Assembly: GCA_020137815.1 (NCBI GenBank)
Contig: CM035352.1
Coordinates: 7,106,628-7,170,627 of the forward strand
Direction: 5' to 3'
DNA length: 64,000 bases
From: Hormiphora californensis
Lineage: Eukaryota; Ctenophora; Tentaculata; Cydippida; Pleurobrachiidae
The notes under the pieces are model-generated. The model was not told where the DNA came from. It was given only the letters and a program-made list of their open reading frames with translations, and ran no database searches. The position numbers and the translations under genes were made by a program. Positions 1 through 13,400 of this stretch are shown here, in pieces (the stretch's first letter is position 1; each line of letters starts with the position of its first letter).

Positions 1-1164
1 CGTTCTCATCTCATCACCAACAACATCACGGTCCATCACCATCCTTGCTGAAGTTTGTCCGCGTATGTTGTTGTTTTTTAAATTAGTACATTCGAGCTGG
101 TCCCAATTTTTCATGAACCTTCCACTCACCCAATACTCGCTCATTCGTTTCTAGTTTCAAGATGATCACAATCATTCATGATTCACTGTATCATTCCTCC
201 GTTCACTCCTATGTTGTTGTTTTTATTTCCTCTTGTCCCTTATTATTATTGTACGAATCCCCAGAGTCCATTAGATCCATGATCTTGTGCTACAGTTACC
301 CCAGAAATTTTGGTTTTTCCATTGTTTCTTGCTTAAATTATTTTTAGAATTCGGACTGAAAAAGTAAGAATTTCATTCCACCACCATTATACTAGCTTGC
401 GAATGAGGCTCTATATCTAAGTTACTGAGAAGAATTGTTTTCGATCTAGAAGTATGTTTTATTTCTTTCACAATGACAGACCCCCGACGCGAGACGTCTG
501 GTGGTGACATTCCAAGGTGATCCGGCACTGCGTCTCGCCTGTTGGCGAGACTTGGCTGTGTGCACTGTTACAGTCCCAGTGGTGGTCCAAACAACCACAA
601 CCCCTGCGAGACGATGGCGTCTCCCAGCGACCGACACGAAGGCCATGCCCCTAAATGTGTCGCAGAATTGTCCCTGGTTCCACTTCTGGTAGGCTTCGTC
701 TCTGGTGGTTATTATATCCTCGGGGGCCAGGACGCCGTCCCGGAGTGCCTGGAGGGCCGTGAGTAGTCACGCTGCAATGCTACTTGCCATTTGGACGGAG
801 ATGGAAATCATCAGCAAATTCTAATTCCGAGGCTTAACTGTTGGGCTTGACACTTACTATCAACATTTTCTCTCTAGCGGATATGCAGTTTATTCTCCGA
901 GGTGTTGTTGGCCCAATCAAAGCATTTCAACATGCTCCTGTCGGGGTTCCCTGACCCTTGCGACTGCTGACCAGTTGACAAAGTTTCTACTTTACTGCCG
1001 GTCCAGGAAGAGGGTGGCTAATGTTGGTTAGTTGGTTATTAGAACTCTTCCTCCCTTTGATCCCACAGAAAATACTAATCTCCGGTATTTATCTTGTTGA
1101 ATTATGAAAAATCCTTTGGAAAATCTTCTGGTTAAGTTGTCACTCCTCCAATAACTGTCTTCAG
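1..1164. other. No confident gene; GC-rich hairpin-bearing patch
   Basis: I find no exon I can defend here. The N-terminal exons of the TBCCD1-like gene should lie upstream of 1165, here or left of the window, but no segment matches the family's start. About 480-770 is distinctly GC-rich and repeats the hexamers GAGACG/CGTCTC, including a short hairpin near 530-552 (GTCTCGCC, loop, GGCGAGAC), which looks like a mobile-element fragment more than coding sequence. Confidence 0.4.
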
Positions 1165-4100
1165 TTTTGTTATTTGGGAAAGTTACGCTCAGAGATATTT
1201 TGAACTCCCACCAGACCAAATAGAACTATTCTTTGAGGCGTGTCGTCACGTCACCATGCCCCTTAGAGATACATCAAACTGGGATAACAGGTAGTTAATT
1301 ATCCCTCTTCGCATGTAATGAATGAATGATAGACTCGTTACTTGTTTTGTTACTGCTCATAAGAAACTGAAAAATTGATTATCTCATCCTTGACAGGTTG
1401 TCTGCTGCTAGTGGTGAAGCGAAACAAAGGATGAAAGGGAAGTGCAGTGTGAATGCAATTCATCTTGCACTCTACCTCTACTCACAGAACGTCACCCGTA
1501 TGCAAACACAAAAGTTCTCCCTTCGTTCTGAGGAATTCCCCGAGAGAAAGGCCAAGAAGAAGGGGATTGATGTTCGGTTTATTGAGACTTTTCCTACTGA
1601 TATTATCAAAATAATTGGAGAACCGGAAAGCAAATCTCTTCCTCTCGACAAGGTAAATGAGCCTTGGCCCTTCCTCTCTCATCGCACCCCACTACACATC
1701 TTGTAAATGAGGATAAAATCTTAGAATTGTCTTTTGTGGCCTTTTTTAACTTTCCTGAATACTTATTTCAAACTTTTCAACACTACTTCAAACAATAATT
1801 TGAGCCGTGAAGAGGTAGATCCTCGCTGTTGCGACAATTACCAGTCTGTTTCATCGTTCAGCCCAGAGGCTAATAAAATCTGACAATCTTTATATCTAAA
1901 TCACATTTTTCTTCAGCAAAATCTCTCACTGGCAAATATTAGATCGCTGGGAGTGATTTTCACCGTTTACACTGATAACCAGATCCGTCATCTTGATGAG
2001 GTTTTACAACAACAAACCCATGCTTCTTTCTGTGGATTCAATAAGGTAGGATATGTCTGACAATTTGTTTTTTTGTCAAGAGAAATAGTTAGTAGTTATA
2101 TTCTGTATTTTCCCACCTATGCTGTTTTCACAACCTGCCCATAATCAATCACCCTTGGCCCCATCATTCAGAACCACTGTATCCGTGATCCTGCCCGTCA
2201 CCTTGACAACGAACCTTCACACGACACCACCACCCTCACCGTCACCACCACCCTCACTACTACCACCCACATTCCAGAACGAACATGTTGTCCGGTGAGA
2301 ATACTGTTTAGATTTCATGTAGCACTTGTGACACAAGTGTTAAGCATGGTAATATTAATAATTGTACCAATGGTTATCTATCGACTATCACCCTTTTTAT
2401 TCCCATTTTCATTCATGAAACCATAATAAACATGGTTACACTGTACGAATTGTTATCTAATCTCCCCTTCTCTCCCAGCTAATGCAGTCGTTCAGTGCCC
2501 TACAAATCCGATCCTGGCTTCTAGACCACATCCACGCTAACCCATTCACCAGTAAACGATGTCTAATGTATGGTAAAGCGGTCTATACTAAGCCTGGGAA
2601 ACTGATCACTCGGCGATCTATAGACAATACTGAGTAAGTGATACCTTGTCAAGTGATCATATCATGTCCTTTTTTTTTTGCAAAATACAAAAAACAGCTG
2701 TTGAGTTGATCAGTGTAGCATGATCAATACTACCCATCTACCTTGATTTACCGAACAACAACACTCCTTTATCTCCCCGCAGTGTTTCAACCAGCACACT
2801 AACCCGATGCCGTGTCATGATAAACGACCACGAAACCCCAGATGGACACCGGAATGGTTGCCATGCAGTACGTATGTCGTCAAATCCTGGTCCTCTCCCG
2901 AGGTGCTCTAGGTCACCGTGTTCATGTGTCACACTGTAACGATGCCTCCCTCTACTTCTTATCATCCGTCATGTCAGTGACAGCTAAACAGTGTAGTAGG
3001 TCAACACTGGTGACTGGGCCCGTTGCAGGAACTATCTATCTGACTGGGTGTGTCAATGTGAGACTGATAACTATTGCTCGGCGTGTCATTCTCAGGTAAT
3101 ATGAATATTATTTTCTGTCACCTGAAATCAGTTTGAGTGCTTTCGGATTGTAATTATCAGCCATATATATTGTTCTAACTTCTAACCATGCTCTCTCTCT
3201 CTCTTTAGGAACTGTCACGGGTGTAAGGTGTATCTTGCAACCCCCTCACGGCCCCTACTACTGGGGGGTTGTACTGACATTACCCTGGCACCCCACAACA
3301 CCTTCTACAGTGGACTTCAGGGACATGCAGTATGCATCATTCTCTCTCGCTGTCAATAAATGGGATAGTGCGGCTGTTCCCCTCTTAACTCAGATTATAA
3401 TGGTAATTATTAGGGCACAAAATTAGGGTATGCGTGGAAGCTTTGGTGACGCGGTCACCCCTCCACTAGGGCCGCGCGAAGTGGAAGCTGCATGGAAGAG
3501 TTTGAGATAATTTATCATACAGAATTGAATGACTATTACATATATGATGTGCTAAGTTCAAGTTATGTAGGACACGAAATTGATTATATCTTGATTTCGT
3601 GGCTCTACAAACACTCACTATGTGGGACCCATTAGTATTCATGTATCGGATATGCACATTATTCATCTGTTCTGTTGCAGTTGGTGGAGGAGATTATGAG
3701 AGAATGAGTTAGGACACGTTAGGCCTTACAACACGTGAGGCCTTGGGCTAGAAACAGTTATTATTTTAGTCTTATCTCGTTATCGGTAACTCGCTTTCAC
3801 GGGGCTTTGACGCATGGTGTGTCTTGTGAGAGAGAGAACGTGAGACAACATCTGGGTTGAGAGTGACCCGAGTTCTCGGGAATGAAGTGAGAATTAGGTC
3901 CGTTCTCCTGGACGGAGATTAAGATAGAACTAGCTTCTTCAGGTGCGAAGTGCGAGTTCTTGGGCTGATTATATCGGAGGTCTTTATTTAATCCTTTGAT
4001 GATACACAATTTATAATGTATATTTCACATTTGATAGTTCACATTTGGTTAATGCTGTGTTACTAGTTGCATCTAAGCTCGGTGTTGCCTTGCTACAAGG

Positions 4101-4894
4101 GAACATCGTGCTGCAACACAAGTGTCATGGATCTGGATCAACCGTCAAAACCTAAGGAACCTTAATTTCATCCTGTCCGGGCTAGGACAGATGTGGGCAT
4201 TGGGACACGCAGGAGTGGTCCGTCGAGACGGTCGCACGGGCTGCAATGGCAGCCCCACACTGAGTGTTTTACAGTCCCGCTCAGGCCACGTAAAGGAAAG
4301 TTTAGGGGATGGAACTTCATCCCCTAGCTAGACAGGCTCGCACTAGCAATAGCAAGAGACACTTTTCCTTCTCTACAGTTATTCCCATTCCCAATTCCCA
4401 TTCCCAACCCTCACAGAACCACACAAACTCCCACACAGGAGACACCTCAGACTCACTAACACCCATCATGTCACCCGTCTACACACCCATCTCTCCACAC
4501 GGTAAATCACAGACATCAGAATCACCTTATATCGGCACTGATCGTGTCAATCAATGTAACTTGTTATGTTCTAACCCTCCCTCACGGCTCACACAAATAT
4601 TGCAAAGGATGGTTAGAACATGACAAAGTGTAATGATTTGTCCTTTATTTAACTTGTTCTAACCCCTTAGATGAGAAGAAAGTCTTCCAAAAGATGAGTC
4701 CGGATCAGTTTCACTTGTTTTCTATCCCTTTCAACACCGATGGAACTACTACAGTGAGTTTATACTCGCTCCTTAGAACAAGAAAAACTCACAGAGACGA
4801 TCATGATCACAAGCAATCTATAAGTTTAGAGAAGAGAAGTAAGGCGTGTTATACCAGTTCTTACACACCACGGTGTTCTAAAGAGGAGTTATAG
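1165..4894 (+). CDS. TBCCD1: TBCC domain-containing protein 1-like gene (5' incomplete, two frame slips)
   Basis: In other eukaryotes TBCCD1 acts in centrosome and Golgi positioning; it carries a C-CAP/cofactor-C-like beta-helix domain. Exons with matching phase: 1165-1290, 1397-1652, 1917-2045, 2172-2294, 2479-2633, 2783-3095, 3209-3402 and 4671-4894 (stop at the end). A weaker exon near 4357/4379-4501 fits the last junction. Family-like stretches are SVNAIHLALYLYS (1450s), ALQIRSWLLDHIHANPFTS (2490s), the C-CAP repeat around VHVSHCNDASLYFLS to IYLTGCVNVRLITIARR (2920-3090), and the C-terminal DQFHLFSIPFNTDGTTT (4700s). Oddities: within exon 2783-3095 the frame must shift by +1 near 2850, and within 3209-3402 by +1 near 3325. 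Both look like one extra base (GGAATGG, CAGGGAC). This could be sequence error or an early pseudogene. The N-terminal exons were not found. Family assignment is strong; the exon ends at 3402 and 4501 are less certain. Confidence 0.82.
3430..3500. repeat. GC-rich repeat fragment shared with 38918-38985
   Basis: A segment beginning near GGTGACGCGGTCACCCC and ending in GGCCGCGCGAAG recurs, diverged, at about 38918-38985 (GGTGGCGCGGCCACCCC and GGCCGCGCGAAGCGCGG). Both copies lie in introns of unrelated genes. This is an interspersed repeat of unknown class. Confidence 0.5.
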
Positions 4895-5777
4895 GGAAGG
4901 AGACAAGTAGAAGCCCAGAAGGGTAACATAAAATGACAGATGAAAAAGTTAATTTGACAGAGACAAAGTCTGACGGTTGTGACTACCAAAAACCGCAACA
5001 AAACTCACCACACCAACACACGAACATATACACAGCAACGGGGACCAAGGATGAAAGAGCAAGAGGAAAAAACACTAAAAAGAAGACAACCGAGAGAAAA
5101 AACATTAGGAGAGATGTGAGGGAAATGCTCCATGAACACACGACATGATATCAATGTCATGACCAGTACAGTCGCGCGACGACTCAGAATGATACGTATG
5201 CGTGATGAGAGTGATTGATAGAGGAATCATAATTTCATTTAGCATGTGTGTTGTGTGGTCTCGATTACGTTGATCTCAGAAGGACCGCACGCGCGCTCGC
5301 CGAACCGCTCTGGGACAGAGACCTTCGCGCGCACTCTTTTGACCGTGAGAAAATTTGAAATTGGCTGGAAAGTTGGTTGTTTGTTTTTTGTTTGTTTTTC
5401 TTTTGGCATATATCCGTAGAGAGTGTTTTCGTTTTTCTAACAGTAATGTACATATAACAGAATTGTATATCGTATAGTATGAAGTTGATAGTATTGTATT
5501 TGAGTATGTATATATCGATCTAGTATTTAGTATCAATTAATCCAGTATTTATCTCTTTAGTTTCGTCACTCACTCTCCTTCTACTACTAGAGTCCCTGAC
5601 CTCTCCACTCTATTAAATCTATCCACTATCTTCGTTAGGATGTCAGCTTTACTGGAGGATAACCTGAAACAAGGGGGAAGGGTTGATTAAGAAAACAGAG
5701 AGGCACTGGAACAGGAAAAGAAGTGTTTTTACATTAGTGGACAGTGGTTCTGGATGCTAATGGTATTGATCAAGTAC
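4895..5777. other. Intergenic region between convergent genes
   Basis: This stretch separates the 3' end of the TBCCD1-like gene (+) from the last recognised exon of the Ig/VWD gene (-). The region is AT-rich, and the short open frames carry no family-like sequence. I see no RNA gene or clear transposon here. Confidence 0.4.
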
Positions 5778-8700
5778 CTTGAGGGCATCCCTGGGATATG
5801 ATGAACCGCTGAGCAGCCTGTATCGAATCTGAAAACAGAGGTTAGATCAAATCACGCTTTGGAAATATGGGCGTGAACAAGTAATGGAGGTGGTCACTGG
5901 TCGGGATCTGGCGGCAAGGATTTAAATTGGGGGGATATTGAAATTTGGCTGAAACCCCCTTAAAAACGTCTGAGATAGTTCAATTCGACTATTAGAACTA
6001 CTACATTGCATTGTTGATTTCTTAAATCGAGGTCCTTTTTTGGTGTTATTGAGCAATGGATGAAACAAGTTGGGCAGTGTAACTGTACGTACCACATCCA
6101 GTTAGGACCCTCCATCTAGCAGTATATCCACCCCAGCAGTCTTGCATGCCAGTACATAACTCTGTAGGGACTCGCAGTGGGCACTCCACTGCCCTTCAAA
6201 TGGATTGTTAACTGTGACCCGTTGACAGGATCTTTTGAACTGGTCTGGTGTAACCTAGGGGTTGAATTGAATTGTTCAGAGGTTGTTATTGCTAGTTTTT
6301 AGGGAAGGTACTATACAATTTAGTAATCGTATGCATTGTCTAGTGCCTGACCCTATCCCTGTACTTCAATTCTCTTTAAATTATTGTGAGTCCATACCGT
6401 GCTAGCACAAACGGCTATTTCTGGTAGGTTGAAGATGGGATCACAGACTGCTGAGCCTGCTTCTTCGTTCTCTATCTCCGAGCCATAGTTCATACACTGC
6501 TGCCTGAATTAGTTGTTACTCAACAAGAGATCGGTGGGTTTGGGATCAATTAGTTAATCCTTGATTTAATTGTTTTGGTTTCTTGGAAAAGGTGGTAATT
6601 CGGGGTACAAGCAGGTGAAACTAGTAAACACAACCCTTCCACAGCTAACTAATAAACACAACCCTTCACAAATCACAGCTCTATTCAGTCCTTTTTACCT
6701 GTTAATCGTGAGCTTCCAACTCGATACGAACTGGTACACATCACTAACAGTCCCATCCCACCGACTCTCTAATGAGGGGGTGCCCGAATTGTGGCCGCAT
6801 ATCCCACACGTTGTCTCGTCAGTAATTATCTGGAGACCTAAACGGAGAGAGAGAGGAATTGAGCGTAATAAGCACTTCCAATCCCTAACATTTAGTTTAG
6901 TTCGGTTCCCTCACATTTACAGGGTGTCCCACTGTCTTTGCGTGACCTGTGATTTTGGGTGATGAGTGGGTTCCATTCAAATGCTCATAACTCATCGAAA
7001 AATAGGTCAAAACGGCTCAACCAAAAACAGTGTTGTAGAGAATTTTCAGGCGAACATTTGGGTACAAGATTGATGTTCCAAGTCTTACCAACCGTCAGAT
7101 ATATCGTCTTAAAGTCAAAAATACGTGTTCATGAAATCCGACCGAGGTTCACGTTTTGAAAAATTCACAAATGCAAAGTTGCTCGGATCACATTGCATCC
7201 CTCATAAGAGTTGTAGGAAATTGTCTGGCGGTCATTTTGGTACCCGGGTTTTTGTCCTAGCTCAATGTTTACAGTGTCTTATGACTGTCAGAACTGGAAT
7301 TTTCACAAAATTGGTCTCAGGTATCGCATTACATTTTGCCCTGTTATGAAGCTCATTGCTGCTTGAATAACTTCTTAGTGCATGATAGGGTTGAGATAGA
7401 CCACTTGTGTATCCTACACATTAACAGGTGCCTTGCCAAATCGTCATAACAACCCTGTCAAGTGTCTCGATGAAATTGAGACGATATGTGCTGATTATCA
7501 TGGGATTACACACGACACCGAGCCACCTAATTAGGGGTTGTGAGCCGATACCAACTAAGACTCAGCATAGAAAAATCTTCATGTTCCTACAGTCATAACG
7601 CAACTAAAACGTAGAGCTATGGAAAAAATCATGGTATCAAAATGAACCTTAGACGATTCCAATGAAGCTCTTGTAAATTTCAAACCATTTTACCCATTTG
7701 TTGATGACACGTGATCCCCTCAAAAATTTTGGTTGAATTTCGTCTTTAGACAGTCATAAGGCACTCTAAACATTGAGCTAGCACAAAAATCCGGGTACCA
7801 AAATGACCGCCAGACAATTTCCTACAACTCTTATGAGGGATGCAATGTGATCCGAGCAACTTTGCATTTGTGAATTTTTCAAAACGTGAACCACGGTCGG
7901 ATTTCATGAACACGTATTTTTGACTTTAAGACGATATATCTGACGGTTGGTAAGACTTGAAACATCAATCTTGTACCCAAATGTTCGCCTGACAATTCTC
8001 TACAACACTGTTTTTGGTTGAGCCGTTTTGACCTATTTTTCGATGAGTTATGAGCATTTGAATGGAACCCACTCATCACCCAAAATCACAGGTCACGCAA
8101 AGACAGTGGGACACCCTGTAGTATTCGTAGTTGAAAACAGTGGCCTAATTTTTGAGCGGCTCAGGTTTCTCTCATGGTTTACACCTGGTCTTGGTTCACT
8201 TGTCTCCCGCTACGGTTTACTTACTATCATATCCATTCCATCTAAATGAGTTCTTTCCAAAGAATGTGACAGTTTGTATCATCCCATCGAATTGTATCAG
8301 GATATTATCACTGTATCTGACGTTCTGGCCTGCCTTGTGGAGGAGTTTCTTCCCCTGGTTGTTTATCACCCATCCCCGCTGGAACTGGAGGATCTCGAAT
8401 CTAGGGGGGTTAGGTGGGAGAGTGAGAGGGAGAGAGAGGGATGGAAGGAGCCGTGGGAGAGTGAGAGGGATATATAGAGAGGGATGGAAGGAGCCGTCTA
8501 ATAGAAACCATGATGTTTGTTTTGGTAGAATTAGAACAGTGATTTGAAGGCATTACAGCCAATGCATAGCTCTTAAAATTTCATATTTTCTACTGTCTTT
8601 ATGAACATTAAGTTAGTGTGTAATTATGTAGTTTATTTAGTTTAATTAGTTTAATTAGTGTAATTAGTGTTCTTCTTCTTCGAGTGTCGGGTGAGAGACT

Positions 8701-10230
8701 CTAAAGAACTATCGCAACTTTCCTCAGACATTAGTCTTACCCAAGAATTAGAGTCACATCAGTGAGACATGAAGCTGTTCCGCAGGGTACAAAGGTCCCA
8801 TACACAAACCAGGATGCAGTCATACAGTCCATTGCCAGTACATAGGTACACACTCCGTTCTGGTCGTACCTGGGGGAGGGAGAGTAGTGGTTAGAGCGGT
8901 CATAGCTGGACTTGTGGAGTGGTGGTCAATGGCATGGAGTTAGTGGGTCTCACCTGTACGTGTGGAGTTAGTGGGTCTCACCTGTACGTGTGGAGTTAGT
9001 GGGTCTCACCTGTACGTGTGGAATTAGAGTGGGAGAGGATTGGAGGGGTGGTCAAAGTGGGAGTACTTAGAGGTGTTGAGGCCTATGAACTATGAACTGA
9101 ACTACAGAATATAAATGCCCGTAAAGAGTCCATTAGATGCTTTTAGTATGCTATACTGTCCATGCCCAATGGCATTGCCCATACCCGTTTTTCTTCAGAC
9201 AACTATTGGGTGAGGCCTAATGGTGTCTTCAGTACTACTTTGGTTACGAAGTCACCCCTGTTATTATATTCCAATATTAACGCGGAGGGGTAATTTCATT
9301 ACCAATATAATACCCCGGGCAAGTCAGAAAAAGTTTGACACAGAAATACAGATGTATTTGAAATACATCTGTATATAATTGAAAAACACCTGTATTTCTG
9401 TGTCGAGCAATTCTTCCGACCTGTTTGAAACTACACGTACCAAAGGTTGTCGAACGTCTTAGTACTTCCATCGCCCAGAACGACACATGTACTACCCTCG
9501 AACACCCTCGTATTCTCCTCCGTGGCGTCCTCTCCATCATCCTGATCTGTGGGATCTTCCTGTAATAGAGTTCATTAGCTTCTCTCTCTCCTATTAGTTA
9601 AAGTAAAGATCTCACTTCGTGCTCTCTCCTAGTAAAAGTAACGATCTCACTTCGTAGAGCGTCATTGTCTCTCCTAGTAAAAGTAACGATCTCACTTCAC
9701 ACAGAGCTTCATGTCTTTCGTGGATTTAGCAAATTAAACAAAAGTAATCCCGCTTTGATCTTTGGGCTCTTGTAAAGATGGTCTGAGCAAGCCAACCCTC
9801 CTTCTAATTCTAATCCCTAATTCTTAAATCATGAATAATTTACAGTCATACTCCACATAATACTCTTTGTACTTTTTCTCCCGGGTCTATTAGTCGTAAC
9901 TTGTCTTTTACTTAGCAGCTGTAAATGTCTCAATTTCCATACAAATTAGAAAGATAAGAACAACGTGTAATTAGCATAAACGTCCGTGATAGCAGATAAC
10001 TATATAAATAAAAAGGCAAAAGAGTTATAGTTTTGACTTTCGATTTCCCGAGATGTGTGCTCTCAAACACCTTATACTATCAGTGATAGTATAGTGATAA
10101 GAACCCTTAATAGTTTTACTGATTGCTAACATCGAGAGATACTGGTTTCACTGACGGGTACCGAATCATCAAGCTATAACACCATTGTCTCGATTCAATG
10201 AACCATGGATAATTGTTATCTCTCTATCTC

Positions 10231-10327
<97 letters not shown>

Positions 10328-10333
10328 ATCTCG

Positions 10334-10419
<86 letters not shown>

Positions 10420-13400
10420 CAGTCTTGACTCTTGACTAGACTTTATTGATCGGTCCAAGCCTGTCACTGTGTATCCGATATTCTGATAACATGTAATGTC
10501 TCCTTCTTTACGTAGGCGGTCGCCTGTCACTGTCTGCAATATTAAACTAAAGTCATTTCTATACTCTGTCTCTCTACCTTATCGCAATTCGTATTATTTC
10601 TTGGGCCGTAAGTTAGTTTACTAATATATATAGTTACTTGAAATTCTTTCTATACTCTGCCTTATCACAATTCGAACCTGTCAGGCCAATTCTCTGACGG
10701 AGCACGGTTCTTGTGCGCTCCGAAAGAAACGAGAATAGGGTCAGGCCAATGCTGACAGATTGGTACCTTGTATCGTAGTGTGGTGGTGCTCCCCACCAGT
10801 TCCCTGTTCTGTGCATACGCCCCGGGACAATGATGGGCCACACAATGTACCGTCTGCTCTCTCTTCACTAGCATCTCTAGCACCTCTCCCTCTCCTATCG
10901 TGTCTCCATTATCCGTCCTCCATCTAGGACATGAAGGAGTTGTTACTCAACAAGGCATTAAGGAAAGTTATATTTGGAAAGTTGCATTTTCAATCAGTGC
11001 AGTTTTGATAAATCCAAATGCAACTGATTGAAAATGCAACTTTCCGAATATAATCATTTATCAGACCTTTATTTTGTTTCGATTTCACTTTTTTGAAGCT
11101 GAGATATTTGCTGAAATCTCTTTACCTTCCTATATATCAGTAGGTTTTGTATCACTTACATAATATCGGGTGGTGGTCCGGGGTTTCCACCTGCTGGTTC
11201 TGCTTTACAGGACAGGGTAACGCTCTCTCCTCTCTCCACTTCAACCGTCTCTTCCGGGACTACCGTGAACTCGGGCAAATCTGGGGGATTCAATTACATT
11301 GTTCAGACTTTCGATCGACTCTCTCTCGGGAGACCTCCGACGGGTCCCTGAGTCAGTACAAACCGTTCAACAATTACATAGTCTTAAAAAACGTTTAAGT
11401 GTTAAATGATATGGGGCTTTAGTAATTAATATTTTTGTCATTTAGATTAACGTGCTGCCTCAAATGTCATTTAGTTTAATCTGTCAAATTTCCCATCAAG
11501 TTGTGAGGGAGAATGTTAAAAGATGAGAGTTAATAATGGAAATAGATAGGGTGGTAATATGAAATATTCAATCCAATAGTTTCAGGAACTTTTGAGTTTA
11601 TCAAAGCTGTATGGGTTTATGTCATCCCTATATTCATTTTGTGCTTCCGAGAAAACTAAAAAAAGGACTGAGAGGGTTACGTAAATGTACTAACCAAATT
11701 CTCCACAAATAAAGTTCTTGAAAAGGGTTATGTTCCTTCCAAAGAGACATCTCTCCTCATTAATAGCACACTCCCCAATATAAACGGCACAGTCGGAACC
11801 ACACACTAGGGGCTGGTTGAATGATTCACAGTATTCACACACGCACTCAAAGGTCCCGGATTTGTAGTCAGGCTCACAGGTGGTACCAGGTTCACATTGG
11901 GCCTCCTCGCAGATATCTGCAGTTGGAGGAGATGTGTTAGAGACTCTGCAGAATAGACTCGAAGAAGACGGAGAAGAAGGGAGGATTAGAGAGGTATGCG
12001 GGGAGGAAGATTAGAGGGTTGAGAAGGGAAACTAAGATAGATTCAGAGAGAGGATTAGAGGGTGAGTGGAGAAGAGAAACCGAGATAGATTCAGAGAGAG
12101 GATTAGAGGGTGAGTGGAGAAGGGAAACCGAGATAGATTCAGAGAGAGGTACCCTCAATAATAAGTCTTGTACTGACTATTGTTACAATGATAGAGGACG
12201 ATGAACTCACTCCTAAGAGCTATATAACATGGACAATAACAATAGAAAATACATGTATAAGCTATTGTTCAGTTATATTATAATGCTAGGCATTATATGA
12301 GCCATGGTCAATCGAGTTATATCAGTGTGTGCCAGACAGATTCAACAGAAAGTTGGCTTTGTTAGTGTCCTTGTTACACATGCATGCGTCTTGGTTATTG
12401 TTAATTTTAAATGTCATCGCCGTTTTAAATTTTCCTTTCCAAGTACAATGCGTAGCAATACAGTTAAACAAGTTGATGAATTTATTTACAGATGGGCTCT
12501 GTACTGTTTACATCCTCCTACTGTGCCTAGATAATTTTAAAGGAAAGTCTACATAATTGTACAAACAACACCCTCTAAATAAGTACATAACATGTGTGTC
12601 AGTTAGTTATAATGTGCACGTGTTTTTTACTGTTTTATATTACACATGGGTACTCCTAATGCTAATGTATATCTTATCGGTAGTGTTCCATTTATATCGT
12701 GACTTCTACAGCTATACACAATTGTTTGCTCACAATACGTAATCTCATCTGTCATGACTAGGCTCTTTTATATCAATGAGAATTAAGAAACATATTTTAT
12801 CTCGGTTTATTGATAGAAATTAATAGACAACTGAGAGACAATGAAGTTATGGAAGGGAAAGAAATTACATGTCAGTTTCGTCGATCATCGACATCATCAG
12901 GAAACGGATAAAATTAATTTGTTTCAAGTAGTTGATTGATCCAAACTTTTTAACAAAACTAATTTGAGCCGTTTTCTAATGAAGTCGATAATCGATGAAA
13001 TTGTCAAAATTTCTTTCCGTGCAATAACTTCATTGTCTCTGTTGTCTATGAACTTGTATCAACTAATCGAAGTTGTAATGATCGTCTGATGATTGGTCTT
13101 GTAATTGCCATGAATCTTTCGTAACGTAAGAAATCGTTTTCTTTTGATTTTTTGTTATTTAGCTCTCTCTAAAAGGATAGAGCACTGTATCGCCGCGTCT
13201 AGCAAACATTGGATTATGAAGTTGTAATGAGACTAATTGTATATCTAGCGTGGCAACACGTGAACTTCATATCTCTGCTATATTTGCATATCATAGGCTG
13301 TAATTCTGAATTGATCGCGGGACCTCAATTGACGTGAATTCATCACGACTAGATGAAAACAATGGTATCGCAAGTCCATTGATTTATTTGGCTCAAGGTG

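Noticed and set aside
6959-8079. Two matching 66-aa frames on opposite strands
   Set aside because: They are the mirror arms of a foldback transposon; the shared peptide reflects inverted DNA, not a duplicated gene.
8152-8547. + strand 131-aa and 67-aa frames
   Set aside because: The opposite strand carries a VWD exon (8400-8225) whose phase fits its neighbour exactly.
10185-10539. Long Ser/Leu or Arg/Glu-rich open frames (also at 17674-18000, 29701-30899, 56037-56480)
   Set aside because: They are translations of CT/GA microsatellites present in several frames and both strands, with no start context or splice logic.
10767-10923. VWC domain
   Set aside because: The cysteine spacing at first suggested VWC, but joining to exon 11280-11160 gives a complete Ig fold with the core Trp.
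12304-12556. Hydrophobic 75-76 aa + frames
   Set aside because: AT-rich intron; two overlapping frames equally hydrophobic, no start context or conservation recognised.
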